Translations under genes and position numbers: made by a program | The notes under the pieces: model-generated | Database searches by the model: none | What the model was told of the DNA's origin: nothing | What the model saw: only the letters and a program-made list of their open reading frames with translations | Assembly (NCBI GenBank): GCA_965224435.1 | Contig: OZ245048.1 | Coordinates: 744,001 to 808,000, forward strand | Direction: 5' to 3' | Source of the DNA: JAJRQY01 sp965224435 | GTDB lineage: Bacteria; Actinomycetota; Acidimicrobiia; Acidimicrobiales; SZUA-35 | DNA: 64,000 bases | Shown: in pieces, positions 26,001-35,251 of the stretch | How the letters are laid out: every line of letters begins with the position of its first letter | Position numbering within the stretch: position 1 is the first letter of the stretch

Positions 26001-26130
26001 CCGGGGTCCTTGGGTTAGGCGATGCTTGCAAGACTAGGCGGTAGGCCATCTTGGCCGGTGGATTCGACTGTGACAGAGTCATTGCAGTTGTTGGTCCTAG
26101 ACTGTTCGGGTTCCGAAAGGGAGGCGCGGC

Positions 26131-27117
26131 GTGACCATAAAAATCGGAGTTCTTGGAGCAGCGCGAATATCGCAACCAGCTCTGTTTGATCCAGCAAACG
26201 ATGTGGACGGGGTTGAGGTGATCGGCGTTGCTGCCCGCAACCCGGACCGGGCGGCCAAGCAGGTGGCGGAGTTTGGCCTACCTCAAACATATGCCAGCTA
26301 TGCCGATGTTCTGAACGATCCTGAGGTCGACGCGGTCTATAACCCATTGCCAATCAGCCTTCATCATCAGTGGACAATGGCGGCGCTTGAGGCTGGCAAG
26401 CACGTGTTGTGCGAGAAGCCCTTTGCCTCCAATGCTGAGCAAGCCAAGGAGATGGTTGCTGCCGCCGCGGAGAAAGATCTTGTCCTGATGGAAGCCTTCC
26501 ACTGGCGCTACCACCCCCTGGCGAACAGGCTTGGCGAACTGTTGGACGAAGAGGTCGTTGGTGACGTGCAACGCATCGAGGCGTCCTTCACCGTGCCGAT
26601 CAAGCGCACCGACGATGTCCGGCACAGCTGGGACCTATCCGGAGGGGCCCTAATGGACCTTGGCTGCTACGCAGTTCAGTGGGCCAGGTTCTGTGGGGGA
26701 GATGAGCCGAAAGTTGTTGGTGCAACCATGGTCGAGGGGCGGTCGAATGTCGATGTACTGGCCAGCATCGATCTGGAGTTCCCGTCGGGAATCACCGGTC
26801 ATGTGCATACCGCAATGGAAGACTGTGAGCGAGGGGCCTGGCTGACCGTAACCGGGAGCGCTGGAACCCTGCAGGTTGACAATCCCATCCATCCTCACTT
26901 CGGTCACAAACTGACACTAACCAGGGGTGATGAAACGACTGCTGAGGTGGTCGAAGGGCAGACGACTTATCACCACCAGCTGGAGGCGTTCCGTGATGCC
27001 ATTGAAGACGGGCGGCCCTTGCCAACCGGGGGCCAAGACGCCATCGCAACGATGGAGGTCATTGACGCTGCCTATGTGGCAGCCGGTTTCCCAATTCGCG
27101 GAACAGACTTGGGCTAG
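26131..27117 (+). CDS. Gfo/Idh/MocA-family NAD(P)-dependent oxidoreductase
   Basis: A 328-residue protein. The N-terminal Rossmann fold begins IKIGVLGAARISQ, and the family signature AGKHVLCEKPFA has the catalytic Lys. The C-terminal part forms the typical alpha/beta substrate domain. A good ribosome-binding site (GGGAGG) precedes GTG 26131. Such enzymes oxidise sugars, inositols or dihydrodiols; the substrate is unknown here. It is the first of two plus-strand genes, with a DinB-like gene 45 bases downstream. Confidence 0.85.
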   Translation: MTIKIGVLGAARISQPALFDPANDVDGVEVIGVAARNPDRAAKQVAEFGLPQTYASYADVLNDPEVDAVYNPLPISLHHQWTMAALEAGKHVLCEKPFASNAEQAKEMVAAAAEKDLVLMEAFHWRYHPLANRLGELLDEEVVGDVQRIEASFTVPIKRTDDVRHSWDLSGGALMDLGCYAVQWARFCGGDEPKVVGATMVEGRSNVDVLASIDLEFPSGITGHVHTAMEDCERGAWLTVTGSAGTLQVDNPIHPHFGHKLTLTRGDETTAEVVEGQTTYHHQLEAFRDAIEDGRPLPTGGQDAIATMEVIDAAYVAAGFPIRGTDLG

Positions 27118-27161
27118 ACAAGATTCGATCTGAGGCTCATGGTTGGAGCATCATAGGGAGC

Positions 27162-27956
27162 ATGACAATATCGATGGATCCCATTTGTGATGACCTTTTG
27201 GCGGAGCATGCGTCCTTGGATTCGGTCGTGGGTCGGTTGTCTGCTGATGCTTGGGACCAGGCCACTCCGGCCCAAGGTTGGTCAGTCCGTGATCAGATCA
27301 GCCACCTGGCCTATTTCGATGAAGCTGGCCAACAAGCCGTTGATGAACCCGACATATTTCGCGAAGGTGTTCGGGTTCTGATGGAAGAATCTGATGCTGG
27401 TCGAGCGGTTCTGATCTCGGTAGAAAAGGGGCGGGCTATCTCTCCTGCCGTGCTGCTGGCCTGGTGGCGAGAGGCTCGCAGGACCATGACTGAGGCCTTT
27501 CGCCAACTGGATGCCAAGGACCGGGTGCCCTGGTATGGCTTAGACATGGGCGCTCGCTCCTTTGCCACCGCACGCCTGATGGAAACCTGGGCCCATGGCC
27601 AGGACATTGTCGATGCCCTCGGGGTCGAGCGCGAGGCCACCGACCGGCTCCGACATATTGCTCACATCGCCAACGGTGCCCGCCCTTATTCGTACCTGGT
27701 GAATGGCTTGGAGCTTCCAGCAATCGGGGTGCGGGTTGAGCTGATCGCTCCGTCGGGGGAGTTGTGGACTTGGGGCGATGAGGCGGCTGCGGACCGAATT
27801 AGCGGTGCTGCCCTGGACTTCTGCTTGCTTGCCATCCAACGTCGTCACCGAGACGATGTCGCTTTGAATATCACCGGAGCTGGGGCTGAGCAGTGGAGCA
27901 CCATCATGCAAACCTTTGCCGGTCCCGCCGGCGGAGGCCGAGCCCCACTGTCCTAG
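27162..27956 (+). CDS. TIGR03084-type DinB-fold (mycothiol-dependent maleylpyruvate isomerase-like) protein
   Basis: A 264-residue protein. The start segment GWSVRDQISHLAYFDEAG and the later METWAHGQDIVDALG carry the His/His metal site of the DinB/MDMPI four-helix fold. The C-terminal third is an SCP2-like domain, as in the TIGR03084 group. These proteins occur widely in actinobacteria and are thought to be thiol-dependent or metal-binding; the reaction is not known. It probably shares a transcript with the upstream oxidoreductase. Confidence 0.72.
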   Translation: MTISMDPICDDLLAEHASLDSVVGRLSADAWDQATPAQGWSVRDQISHLAYFDEAGQQAVDEPDIFREGVRVLMEESDAGRAVLISVEKGRAISPAVLLAWWREARRTMTEAFRQLDAKDRVPWYGLDMGARSFATARLMETWAHGQDIVDALGVEREATDRLRHIAHIANGARPYSYLVNGLELPAIGVRVELIAPSGELWTWGDEAAADRISGAALDFCLLAIQRRHRDDVALNITGAGAEQWSTIMQTFAGPAGGGRAPLS

Positions 27957-28055
27957 ACAACGACTCGCCTGCCCCAATGTCCCGTTCTGGCGCCGGGAGA
28001 ACAGCACGTATATCGAGGCTCTACCGGGGCCACAACGGTCCGCTGGGTGAGGCTG

Positions 28056-28853
28056 CTAGAGATCGTCGATAAGTTTGAAGACCTCGGCTTGGCGGACTCC
28101 GCTTGCTTGGCCTGCCACTTCGAGTTTGTCGAGCATCCGTGCTCGGAACTCGTCCAAAGCGACTCCCTGTAGCGCACCATCGCCGTCGGGGGTGCCGTCG
28201 GTCTTCATCGTTGTTTCGAACTGGGACCGGTGGCTCATTAGAGCGGCGAGCTTCGGTTCCAGAAATCCGTCGACCTCTTCGAAGTGGTCAGGTGACTCTG
28301 CCTCGAAGAGAAGAAGCGAATCGGGACGGTGGTGGGGTAGATCATGCTCGGGGAAGAACTTTGGATCGCGGGCGGCGACCACACCGTCAACCGTGAGCCA
28401 GCCAGCGTGGCGATGGTCTGGATGCAAGCGATAGTTCTTCCAAGGATCGTGGCCAATCACCACATCGGGTTTGAGCTTGCGAATCCAATAGGCGACTTGT
28501 GAACGCTGCTCCATCGATGATTCCAGCTCGCCGTCGGGCCAGCCCAGGAAGGCGACTTCGCCGGTTGCTCCTAGGGCTTTGGCTGCGTCTCGTTGCTCGT
28601 CTTGTCGTTGGGCAATGAGTAGCGCGGTGTCGGCATCTGGATCCCAGGTGCCTTTCGATCCGTCGGTGCAAACCAACACACTGACTTCGCAACCATCTGC
28701 CGCCCACTTGGCCAATGTTGCCCCGCAACTAAAGTCGACATCATCAGGGTGGGCACCGATGGCTAGCGCCCGTTTGGGGGTTGCCAGGTTCGACGTGGTC
28801 GGCGATGTCATGGTGACGGTGGAAGGAGTGAGGGGATTCTGTGCTTCAGTCAT
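28056..28853 (-). CDS. PIG-L family deacetylase
   Basis: A 265-residue zinc hydrolase of the LmbE/MshB fold. The motif AIGAHPDDVDFSCG (His35, Asp38) and the downstream His in RLHPDHRHAG form the zinc site. It would remove an acetyl or acyl group from an N-acetylglucosamine-type or related conjugate. Its ATG overlaps the cofC stop by four bases. An involvement in mycothiol or conjugate metabolism is possible, but the immediate neighbours do not prove it. Confidence 0.85.
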   Translation of the reverse strand: MTEAQNPLTPSTVTMTSPTTSNLATPKRALAIGAHPDDVDFSCGATLAKWAADGCEVSVLVCTDGSKGTWDPDADTALLIAQRQDEQRDAAKALGATGEVAFLGWPDGELESSMEQRSQVAYWIRKLKPDVVIGHDPWKNYRLHPDHRHAGWLTVDGVVAARDPKFFPEHDLPHHRPDSLLLFEAESPDHFEEVDGFLEPKLAALMSHRSQFETTMKTDGTPDGDGALQGVALDEFRARMLDKLEVAGQASGVRQAEVFKLIDDL

Positions 28854-29491
28854 TTGGTGTCCTTCGCTGTTGAGTCATACATGTTCGAGTCGAAGACGGT
28901 CAGGTCTTCTGGAGTGTCGACGTCCCAGCCGAGTTGCTCGTCGGGGATCACACGTAGTGTGAGGCCGAGGCGGTTCGCTTCGGCCTGATGGGCGACGGAT
29001 GAACCTGGTCCGTAAGCGAACTGGAAACCGACAGTGCTCGGCACACACATCACGTTGGATCCATCATTTCGTCGGTCCGGCACAATGGTGACACCGCCAG
29101 CTTTGCCACCATCTTTGTCTTTGGCGACCCAGGTGAGGTCCGATGCCAGTGGCAAATCGGCGTGGGCGATGATCACTTGCTCATAGCCCTGATCGGCCAA
29201 GAAGGCCACACCTTCTTGCACCGCCACATTCAATCCTCGTGACTGGCGCCAGATAACTCCAGCACCATTCCCTGTTGCGAAGGCGGCGACAGTGGTGTCG
29301 TCACAAACAACCCAGACGGGCAGGAACCGGGCAGCGGCAATGACCGTGCCTGCCATTGTCCTGGCCAGCTCGGCTCGGTCGGCCGGTGCAATCGCTTCGG
29401 ACAGCCTGCCTTTGGCCAGGTCAAAGGACTTGATCGGGATCAGAACGGCGGCCCGCTGGCTCACCGTCTGTTGAGGGTCCGAATCTGACAT
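28850..29491 (-). CDS. cofC: Phospholactate/phosphoenolpyruvate guanylyltransferase for coenzyme F420
   Basis: A 213-residue CofC/FbiD nucleotidyltransferase. The N-terminal VLIPIKSFDLAKGRLS is the NTP-binding loop, with IIAHADLPLAS as the metal-binding Asp motif and GTS-type DGSNVMCVP. It activates the 2-phospholactate or phosphoenolpyruvate moiety of F420. I set the start at ATG 29491, 6 bases after TAGCCT (29503-29498), rather than ATG 29497, which abuts it. It implies that this organism makes F420, in line with the LLM oxidoreductase at 60596. Confidence 0.87.
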   Translation of the reverse strand: MSDSDPQQTVSQRAAVLIPIKSFDLAKGRLSEAIAPADRAELARTMAGTVIAAARFLPVWVVCDDTTVAAFATGNGAGVIWRQSRGLNVAVQEGVAFLADQGYEQVIIAHADLPLASDLTWVAKDKDGGKAGGVTIVPDRRNDGSNVMCVPSTVGFQFAYGPGSSVAHQAEANRLGLTLRVIPDEQLGWDVDTPEDLTVFDSNMYDSTAKDTK

Positions 29492-29513
29492 CTTCATAGG
29501 CTAGGACCAGAGG

Positions 29514-29541
29514 TTGCTGGCCCATACACACCCCGTAGTGT
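29514..29541 (+). promoter_or_regulatory. Promoter of the 29549 gene, leaderless type
   Basis: TTGCTG (29514-29519), 16-base spacer, TAGTGT (29536-29541), then 7 bases to the ATG at 29549. Transcription would begin about at the start codon. The promoter is back to back with cofC's. Confidence 0.5.
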
Positions 29542-29548
29542 ACGAGGC

Positions 29549-31240
29549 ATGTCTATTGGCCTCTCTCTTGGTCCACGCTCCGTCGAGCGGCCGGCCGATG
29601 TCGGGTTCACCGCGGTCGGTGTGCTTGATAGTGACTCACCAGCCAGGGTCGATGGTGCTGGGCTGGTTCAGCTGGCGAGTGTTGATTGGTCTCTGGATTG
29701 GTGGATTGGTGCCGATGATCGCTGGTATCTGCCTGCTCGGGAAGCCACGATTCGCCAGAGTCGGCTGAGCTCTGGACCCATCCTGGAAACAGCAATGCGC
29801 ATTCCCTCAGGCGACGCAAAGCAACGGGTGTACGCGGCGACTGTTCGTGGTCAGCAGGTGATTGTTGTTGAGGTCGAGAACGATTCACCAGTTCCGGTTG
29901 CTCTTGGGCTGGCCATCCGTCCTTATGGACTGGCTGGTGAGTACAAGGAATTGTCAATCTCTTTGGATGATGAGATCTTGTGGGTCGAAGGTTTGACCGG
30001 CGAAGGCAAGACCACTACCCGCTCCGCTATCCGACTGCCGCGCCCGCCTAATGAGTTTGGCGTGTCGCCGGTCGATGTTCTTGACACGGTGATCTCTGGT
30101 GGCTCCCTAGGCGGAGGACACGACGGTGCAGCACGAATAGTTGGCGGTTCGACGGGCGTTGCCTTGTACCCCCTGCCTCACCGGACCACCCTTCGGTTTG
30201 TCATTGCTGATTCGGTGGTTGCTGCTGATTCGGTGCCTGGTCCTGATGATGTCGCCAAGGGCTGGCAACAAATCCTTGATCGGGGTGGACGGTTCTCCTT
30301 CCCTGACCCTGGTCTCACCCAACAAGCGGGGGTGGCGCGAAGTCGTTTGCTCGGTGCGTCGCCACGGTTGCCCAACCAGGTCGCGGTCTTGGCCCCCGGA
30401 GCGGGCAAGCTTCTGGAAGGCCTTGCTCTCAGTGGAGCGGCAGGCGAAGTCCGCGAACCCTTGACTGTGTTGTCTCGATCTTTCTTCATCAACCTTCCCG
30501 GTTCGCCACGTGAGGCAGCGGCCATCATGGCTGCAGTTGGTCGGGCAGCAAGTCTTGTTGATGACGCGGACTTGCTAGAAGGCCTCTTGGAGCCAATGGC
30601 CCAGATCACCCAGCTGGTTGAACGTTCCGGTGACTCCGTCGCGACAGCTGAAGCCTTCGAGGGTCTGGCCAACCTTCTGCTAGTGGCAGACCAACCCGAA
30701 CCCGCCCAAGATCTCTTCGCCCGTGCAAAATCCGTTCTCGCACTTGCAGACCCCGCAGAAGCAGGGTCAGGAATCTCGATGAGTTCCCCCGGTGCCAGTA
30801 CGGAAGATGGGCATCGTGCGTTGACTGAGCTGACAACGCTGGCCGAAGAAGCATCGCCGTCAGGCAGCTGGGGCGACGACAGTGTGGACAAGGCCGCCGA
30901 CTTCTGGATTGCCGCTCGCTCGCTTCTGATCGATGACCAGTTGAACCTGTCCGACTCGCGTAGCTTGCGGCTCTTGCCTGCATTCCCTCATGCATGGAAG
31001 GGGGGCGACGTCGAAGTCCACGGCGCCCACATCAGGTTCGGAAGGCTGTCCTTTGGGATTCGCTGGCACGGCTATCGACCAGCCTTGCTGTGGGATCTTG
31101 AATCCGAGCAACCGGTCACCATCACCTGTCCGGGACTGGACCCTGACTGGTCCACAACTGAGCATCGTGGAGAGACATTGCTGATTGGTTCAGCCGAGGA
31201 TCTGCCAAAGGTTCCCGTCGAAGGCGAGAGCTTTCAGTAA
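29549..31240 (+). CDS. Large protein of unknown function, glycosidase-like C-terminal part
   Basis: A 563-residue soluble protein. The N-terminal half is beta-rich (WIGADDRWYLPAREAT, IVVEVENDSPVPVALGLAI), reminiscent of a beta-sandwich, and the middle is helical. The C-terminus, SLRLLPAFPHAWKGGDVEVH then RLSFGIRWHG, resembles the closing domain of six-hairpin glycoside hydrolases such as GH65 or GH95. The similarity is by pattern only and no catalytic residue is assigned. It has its own promoter and runs into rnhB (37-base gap). Confidence 0.5.
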   Translation: MSIGLSLGPRSVERPADVGFTAVGVLDSDSPARVDGAGLVQLASVDWSLDWWIGADDRWYLPAREATIRQSRLSSGPILETAMRIPSGDAKQRVYAATVRGQQVIVVEVENDSPVPVALGLAIRPYGLAGEYKELSISLDDEILWVEGLTGEGKTTTRSAIRLPRPPNEFGVSPVDVLDTVISGGSLGGGHDGAARIVGGSTGVALYPLPHRTTLRFVIADSVVAADSVPGPDDVAKGWQQILDRGGRFSFPDPGLTQQAGVARSRLLGASPRLPNQVAVLAPGAGKLLEGLALSGAAGEVREPLTVLSRSFFINLPGSPREAAAIMAAVGRAASLVDDADLLEGLLEPMAQITQLVERSGDSVATAEAFEGLANLLLVADQPEPAQDLFARAKSVLALADPAEAGSGISMSSPGASTEDGHRALTELTTLAEEASPSGSWGDDSVDKAADFWIAARSLLIDDQLNLSDSRSLRLLPAFPHAWKGGDVEVHGAHIRFGRLSFGIRWHGYRPALLWDLESEQPVTITCPGLDPDWSTTEHRGETLLIGSAEDLPKVPVEGESFQ

Positions 31241-31277
31241 TGCGGACTAGCTCGCTGGTGCAGGCTGGAGACTGGCG

Positions 31278-32039
31278 GTGACTGTTCCCAAACTTCGCAA
31301 GGCGCTTCGATCCAAAGGGCCGACCTTGGCTGAGGAAACCATCCTCTGGGATGGCGGAGCAGAGTTGGTTGTTGGCATTGACGAGGTTGGGAGGGGAGCA
31401 TGGGCTGGACCGCTAACGATCGGCGCAGTTGTCATCCCGAAGGACCGCAGGATCTACAAGCTACGTGACTCTAAACAGCTGACTGAGGCCGAACGAGAAG
31501 CCATGTTCGATCGCATCGTTGAGTGGGCATTGGCCAGTGCGGTTGGACACGCCAGTTATGAAGAATGCGATCAGCTCGGCATGTCGGCTGCTCAGAAACT
31601 TGCGGCCCGTCGGGCTATTGCTGGCCTAGAAGTTGGTGGCAACCCGATTGCGCCCGATGGTGTGGTCCTCGATGGGCGATGGGATTTCGTTGGTCACCCC
31701 AATACTCGGATGCTGGTCAAGGGCGACATGAAGTGCGTTTCGATCGCCGCTGCCTCCATCCTGGCCAAGGTGACTCGCGATCGGATCATGCGAGACGAAG
31801 CCAAGAACTATCCCGGATTCAACTTTGAGGCCAACAAGGGCTATCCGTGCGGCAAACATCGCATGGCTCTTCAGGGTTATGGGCCGACGGCAATTCACCG
31901 TCGTTCCTGGTCCTATATGGACAAGCTGGTGTTCAACGGGGTCGAGCGTGTGCAGCCTTTTGCCGAACGAGTCGCTGAACGTGAGCTAGCTGATCGGATG
32001 GCCAAGGGCAAGATCGTTGGACAGGAAGAACTGTTCTGA
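31278..32039 (+). CDS. rnhB: Ribonuclease HII
   Basis: A 253-residue enzyme that cuts RNA in RNA/DNA hybrids and removes misincorporated ribonucleotides. GIDEVGRGAWAGPL contains the first catalytic Asp-Glu pair, KLRDSKQLTEAERE the conserved substrate-binding segment, and the later KGDMKCVSIAAASILAKVTRD and the YPGFNF...KGYPCGKHR loop are type-2 signatures. It follows the unknown 29549 gene and ends in a strong terminator. Confidence 0.95.
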   Translation: MTVPKLRKALRSKGPTLAEETILWDGGAELVVGIDEVGRGAWAGPLTIGAVVIPKDRRIYKLRDSKQLTEAEREAMFDRIVEWALASAVGHASYEECDQLGMSAAQKLAARRAIAGLEVGGNPIAPDGVVLDGRWDFVGHPNTRMLVKGDMKCVSIAAASILAKVTRDRIMRDEAKNYPGFNFEANKGYPCGKHRMALQGYGPTAIHRRSWSYMDKLVFNGVERVQPFAERVAERELADRMAKGKIVGQEELF

Positions 32040-32041
32040 GT

Positions 32042-32081
32042 GGGGCCGGCCGCCGCCGTCTGCGGCCGGCCCCTTGTTGTG
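32042..32081 (+). terminator. Terminator after rnhB
   Basis: A 12-bp perfect stem (32042-32053 with 32062-32073) with an 8-base loop, followed by TTGTTGTG. It separates rnhB from the sigma/anti-sigma pair read on the other strand. Confidence 0.85.
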
Positions 32082-32148
32082 CCACTTGGGCACAATCCTG
32101 GTCGCAGTCGGAAATGGACTGCGACTCGATTTTGTTGTGAGGTGGTGA

Positions 32149-32910
32149 CTAGACACAGTTGGCGTGTCGGCGTTCCTTTTGGAGATCCTCGACGTAGGTC
32201 ACGATGTAGCTGCTGTCGGAGAGGGGAAAGACATCACTGAGTCGGTAGTGGGCGGGAATCGTCTGGTGGTCAATATCCAGTCGAGATGAATGATTGGCGT
32301 CGAAGGTGTCGAACCGGATGGAGCTGCCCAATTTCAGAACTTGATTCAATGACTCGCCAATTGTTTGGCCATACAGCTGGCGGCAACGCTCATCGGTCAG
32401 TGTCGAGTTGTAGATCTCGCCAGGCCCGGCTGGCACTCCGTAGTCGACGGTGAGAACACCGGCAAAGCCTGCGGGAAGGATGATGGTGTGGATGAGTCCA
32501 TCGCTGTCAGCCTCGATGCCTGGTTCGACCATTCCTGGTGTGCCGAGACTGGAGACCGTGCCAACCAGGCGAGGGTCAACGGGAACAGGAATCAGCTCGG
32601 CTTGGATGCCGAAGTCGTCTTGGAGCTTGGCCGCCAGCTCGTCGGGGTTGGCGATTATGTCGCTAACTCGAATCTCCAACTGGCCCTCAAGGTAGGCAAT
32701 GGAAACGTCATCGGCTTCGGCCGACTGCAAGCTGTTGAGTCGGGGGAGCCCGATCAGGGCAGTGATCAGGATGATTGCGGCGAAACTGATGGCGGCAATG
32801 GGGTGTGCCCGCAGACCAGTAGCGGGCGTAGCTTCTTGCTGGTTTCTCCGCTCGGCCGCTTCAACCAGTTCTTGGCCGAGGTCGATCTTGAATTGCTGAA
32901 GATCGTTCAT
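32149..32910 (-). CDS. Membrane-anchored probable anti-sigma factor
   Basis: A 253-residue protein with a short cytoplasmic N-terminus, one transmembrane helix (about residues 37-54) and an extracytoplasmic domain with two far-apart cysteines. It overlaps the sigma factor gene upstream by four bases (ATGA), the usual layout for a cognate anti-sigma factor. The N-terminal region lacks a zinc-type HxxxCxxC anti-sigma motif, so it would be a non-zinc type or only membrane-linked. This role is inferred from context and topology. Confidence 0.55.
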   Translation of the reverse strand: MNDLQQFKIDLGQELVEAAERRNQQEATPATGLRAHPIAAISFAAIILITALIGLPRLNSLQSAEADDVSIAYLEGQLEIRVSDIIANPDELAAKLQDDFGIQAELIPVPVDPRLVGTVSSLGTPGMVEPGIEADSDGLIHTIILPAGFAGVLTVDYGVPAGPGEIYNSTLTDERCRQLYGQTIGESLNQVLKLGSSIRFDTFDANHSSRLDIDHQTIPAHYRLSDVFPLSDSSYIVTYVEDLQKERRHANCV

Positions 32911-33584
32911 ACCGAGCCCCGGGTTGCTGGCTCAGCCTGTTTTCTTGTCGGAGAATCAAATTCGGACCGGAGACGTCGCAACCCCCGAAGCACACGGACC
33001 CGGGCTGCCCCTGGCTTGCAACCGAGTTGCTGACCGATCTGCTCATAGCTCATTTGTTCGAGGATGCGAAGCCTGACCGCTTCACGATTCTTGGACGGCA
33101 CACGTTCGAGAGCGGCATCGAGCCTCTCTTGGTCGAGCCTCGAATCTGCTTTCTCGATTTCGCCCCAGCCGCTGGTTGGAGCGGTCAGCTCGACCATCTC
33201 CAGCCGCTGTCGAGCGCGGCTCGTGATTCGTTGTCGTCGCCAGAACCTGGAGAGGATGTTCGCCGCGATTCCGTGGAGCCATTGGGAGGGATTGCCGCGC
33301 TTTTGGTCGAAGGAACTGATGTTGGTGAGAGCGGCAGCAAAAGTTTCGGCGGTCAGATCGGCGACGAGGGCGTGGTCACGGGTTCGGATCCAGAAGTAGG
33401 ACATGACGGCATCGACGTGACGTTTGTAGAAAACGCCAAAAGCTTGCGCGTCGGTCGTTGTTGCGCCAAGAAGGTCCGCGTCGCTCCCGCGATCGCGGGG
33501 CTCCTCAAACGATGCCGTGCTGCCACCCACCGGCACAGTATGGAGTCGTGGGGCCGCAATGGGGCGGCTTGACAGAACAATCAT
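32907..33584 (-). CDS. ECF-type RNA polymerase sigma factor
   Basis: About 225 residues. Region 2 reads FGVFYKRHVDAVMSYFWIRT then VADLTAETFAAAL with the WLHGIAANIL block. Region 4 reads ALERVPSKNREAVRLRILEQ and SYEQIGQQLGCKPGAARVRV, a clear helix-turn-helix. The N-terminal start is uncertain: ATG 33584 is used, though the frame is open to 33602 and later GTGs are possible. It is coupled to the anti-sigma gene. The regulon is unknown. Confidence 0.85.
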   Translation of the reverse strand: MIVLSSRPIAAPRLHTVPVGGSTASFEEPRDRGSDADLLGATTTDAQAFGVFYKRHVDAVMSYFWIRTRDHALVADLTAETFAAALTNISSFDQKRGNPSQWLHGIAANILSRFWRRQRITSRARQRLEMVELTAPTSGWGEIEKADSRLDQERLDAALERVPSKNREAVRLRILEQMSYEQIGQQLGCKPGAARVRVLRGLRRLRSEFDSPTRKQAEPATRGSV

Positions 33585-33694
33585 CAGAAGTACTTGCCAC
33601 ATGTCATCTGGTTGTTACAAAGGATCCTGGTTTTTGCTTGACTCGGTTGCGGGTCTGACGGTGGTTGCTATCTGCAGTGGCCTAGAGTCGCTGG

Positions 33695-34369
33695 GTGCGA
33701 CTCATGGTTTCTCGTATCCTGGTGGTTGGCCTTGTAGGGCTTGGCAGCATTGTTGGCTGTTCCAGCAACGCAAACACACAATCGTTTTGTGACCAGGCCT
33801 GGGACTATCTGCAGTTCCAAGCCAGGATTGGTGATGTTGTTGCCGACCCGGACGAGATGGAATCGTTCATGGCGAATTGGCAGCAGAGGCTGAGTGATCT
33901 GTCCGATTCGGCCCCCGATCAGGCTTTGACCGAGCTCACGATCATGCGGGCAGGTATCGGCGATCTTGATCAAGATCTGGCTGGGGTTGGCTATGACCTG
34001 TTCGCCCTTCCGGTCGATGGCTTGATGAGTCCAGATGCGGACGAAGCTTCGGCCCGGTTCGATCTGATTCTGGATGATGAGTGTCAGATCAATCCTGAAG
34101 GGGCCAGTGTCCTGGTTCCTGCGCCGGACCCGCTGGATGATCCAGAGTTTGACGAATTACTCGAGCCTGACCTTGGCTCGAGCACGGTTGAGGAAGAGCT
34201 GCAAGCCGATCTTCGAGATCAGCTTGGACTCAGCCAGCAAGAGAGTGACTGTTTCACTTCCAAGGTTGACTTGGATCAGTTGGAGCAACTGGTCAGCAAT
34301 AACATCGATGAAGACACAGGAGCCGTCATCGTGGCCGCCTTAGAGAGCTGCGGAATCACCCTCGACTGA
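33695..34369 (+). CDS. Exported lipoprotein, ECF/CG-ending family
   Basis: About 224 residues from GTG 33695 (ATG 33704 possible). A signal segment ends in the lipobox IVGC. Then come a FCDQAWDYL segment, helical regions, an acidic Pro/Asp/Glu linker, and a C-terminal domain with LSQQESDCF and ALESCGITLD. The shape and the paired terminal cysteines match the two lipoproteins at 52435 and 53364, so this is a third, shorter member of a family in the window. A TAGAGT hexamer 6 bases before the start suggests a leaderless transcript. Function unknown. Confidence 0.6.
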   Translation: MRLMVSRILVVGLVGLGSIVGCSSNANTQSFCDQAWDYLQFQARIGDVVADPDEMESFMANWQQRLSDLSDSAPDQALTELTIMRAGIGDLDQDLAGVGYDLFALPVDGLMSPDADEASARFDLILDDECQINPEGASVLVPAPDPLDDPEFDELLEPDLGSSTVEEELQADLRDQLGLSQQESDCFTSKVDLDQLEQLVSNNIDEDTGAVIVAALESCGITLD

Positions 34370-34435
34370 GGTGGTGTTGGCTGATGGATCTTGGTGGTGC
34401 TGGGCATCGTGCTGGCCCTCGGTAGGGTTCAGTCC

Positions 34436-34915
34436 GTGACAATCTCCATGCCATCTTCGAAGCCCACCACTGTTGGCGACGAGAACGCTGGGGCGAGGCG
34501 AAATCAGCTGGTCGCCATCGGCCTCTTGGTTGGCTGGACGTTCCTGGTTTGGATTGGTCGGGTGCGTAATGTTCTTGCCGACGACGATCTGGCCGGGTTC
34601 GCTAAGACCTGGCGGCTTGGAGTGGCCTTGGGGTTTGTGGCTGCCGGATTGGTTCTCGGTGCCCTCGTTCTAAGCCGGGTCAGGAAATCGGGGACAGCGA
34701 GTGCCGCAAGCCTTGCTCGGCCGTCCGCGGTTGGGAGCTTCGCCAGTCTTCTGGCCATTGTCGGAATTGCCTGGTGGCTGATTCGCGGCGGCGGCATCTT
34801 GTTTGCCGACTTTGACACCTCATTCAAAATTGTTCACACGGTGCTTGCTGTGGTCACCTTTGGCCTGAGCGGATTGGTCCTGATGGCCACACGAAGCACA
34901 GCGAAGGACCGCTAA
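34436..34915 (+). CDS. Small membrane protein of unknown function
   Basis: About 159 residues from GTG 34436 with three to four hydrophobic helices and short basic loops. The start is supported by TAGGGT ending 7 bases before it. The frame also reads from 34391, but that extension is not membrane-like at first and lies over the promoter. The C-terminus is ATRSTAKDR. No family recognised. Confidence 0.55.
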   Translation: MTISMPSSKPTTVGDENAGARRNQLVAIGLLVGWTFLVWIGRVRNVLADDDLAGFAKTWRLGVALGFVAAGLVLGALVLSRVRKSGTASAASLARPSAVGSFASLLAIVGIAWWLIRGGGILFADFDTSFKIVHTVLAVVTFGLSGLVLMATRSTAKDR

Positions 34916-34927
34916 GGTTGCTTCGGT

Positions 34928-35251
34928 ATGGGTGAACCAGTCAGCGTTATCGAAAAGCCATCGGCCAATGAGGGAATGATTCGCTTTGATACCAACCGGT
35001 CCTTGACCGGTATGGGTCACGAGCGGTACTCGGTGAACGCCGAAGTCATTGGCGACCGTCCACCCGATGTTGTCGCCAGATTGCTGTTTGCCACCGGACA
35101 GGTTGAGGCCGTGCATGTCTACGCCCAGACCATCATGGTTGAGTTGGCAGCTGGAGCGGACAGCAAGGGTCTCAAGGAGATCATCGAAGATCTCTACATC
35201 CATTACAAGCCAGGTGTCGCAGTGCCAACGCCGGAGTCCTTCGGCGGCTAA
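34928..35251 (+). CDS. Small conserved protein, Nfu/NifU N-terminal-domain-like
   Basis: A 107-residue soluble protein. The pattern IRFDTNRSLTG, LLFATGQVEAVHVYAQTIMV and the following acidic helix resembles the N-terminal domain of Nfu scaffold proteins, which has no cysteine pair of its own. None is present here either, so it would not be an Fe-S scaffold by itself. It sits 12 bases after the membrane gene and before the SOS-regulated imuA operon. The family guess is tentative. Confidence 0.45.
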   Translation: MGEPVSVIEKPSANEGMIRFDTNRSLTGMGHERYSVNAEVIGDRPPDVVARLLFATGQVEAVHVYAQTIMVELAAGADSKGLKEIIEDLYIHYKPGVAVPTPESFGG

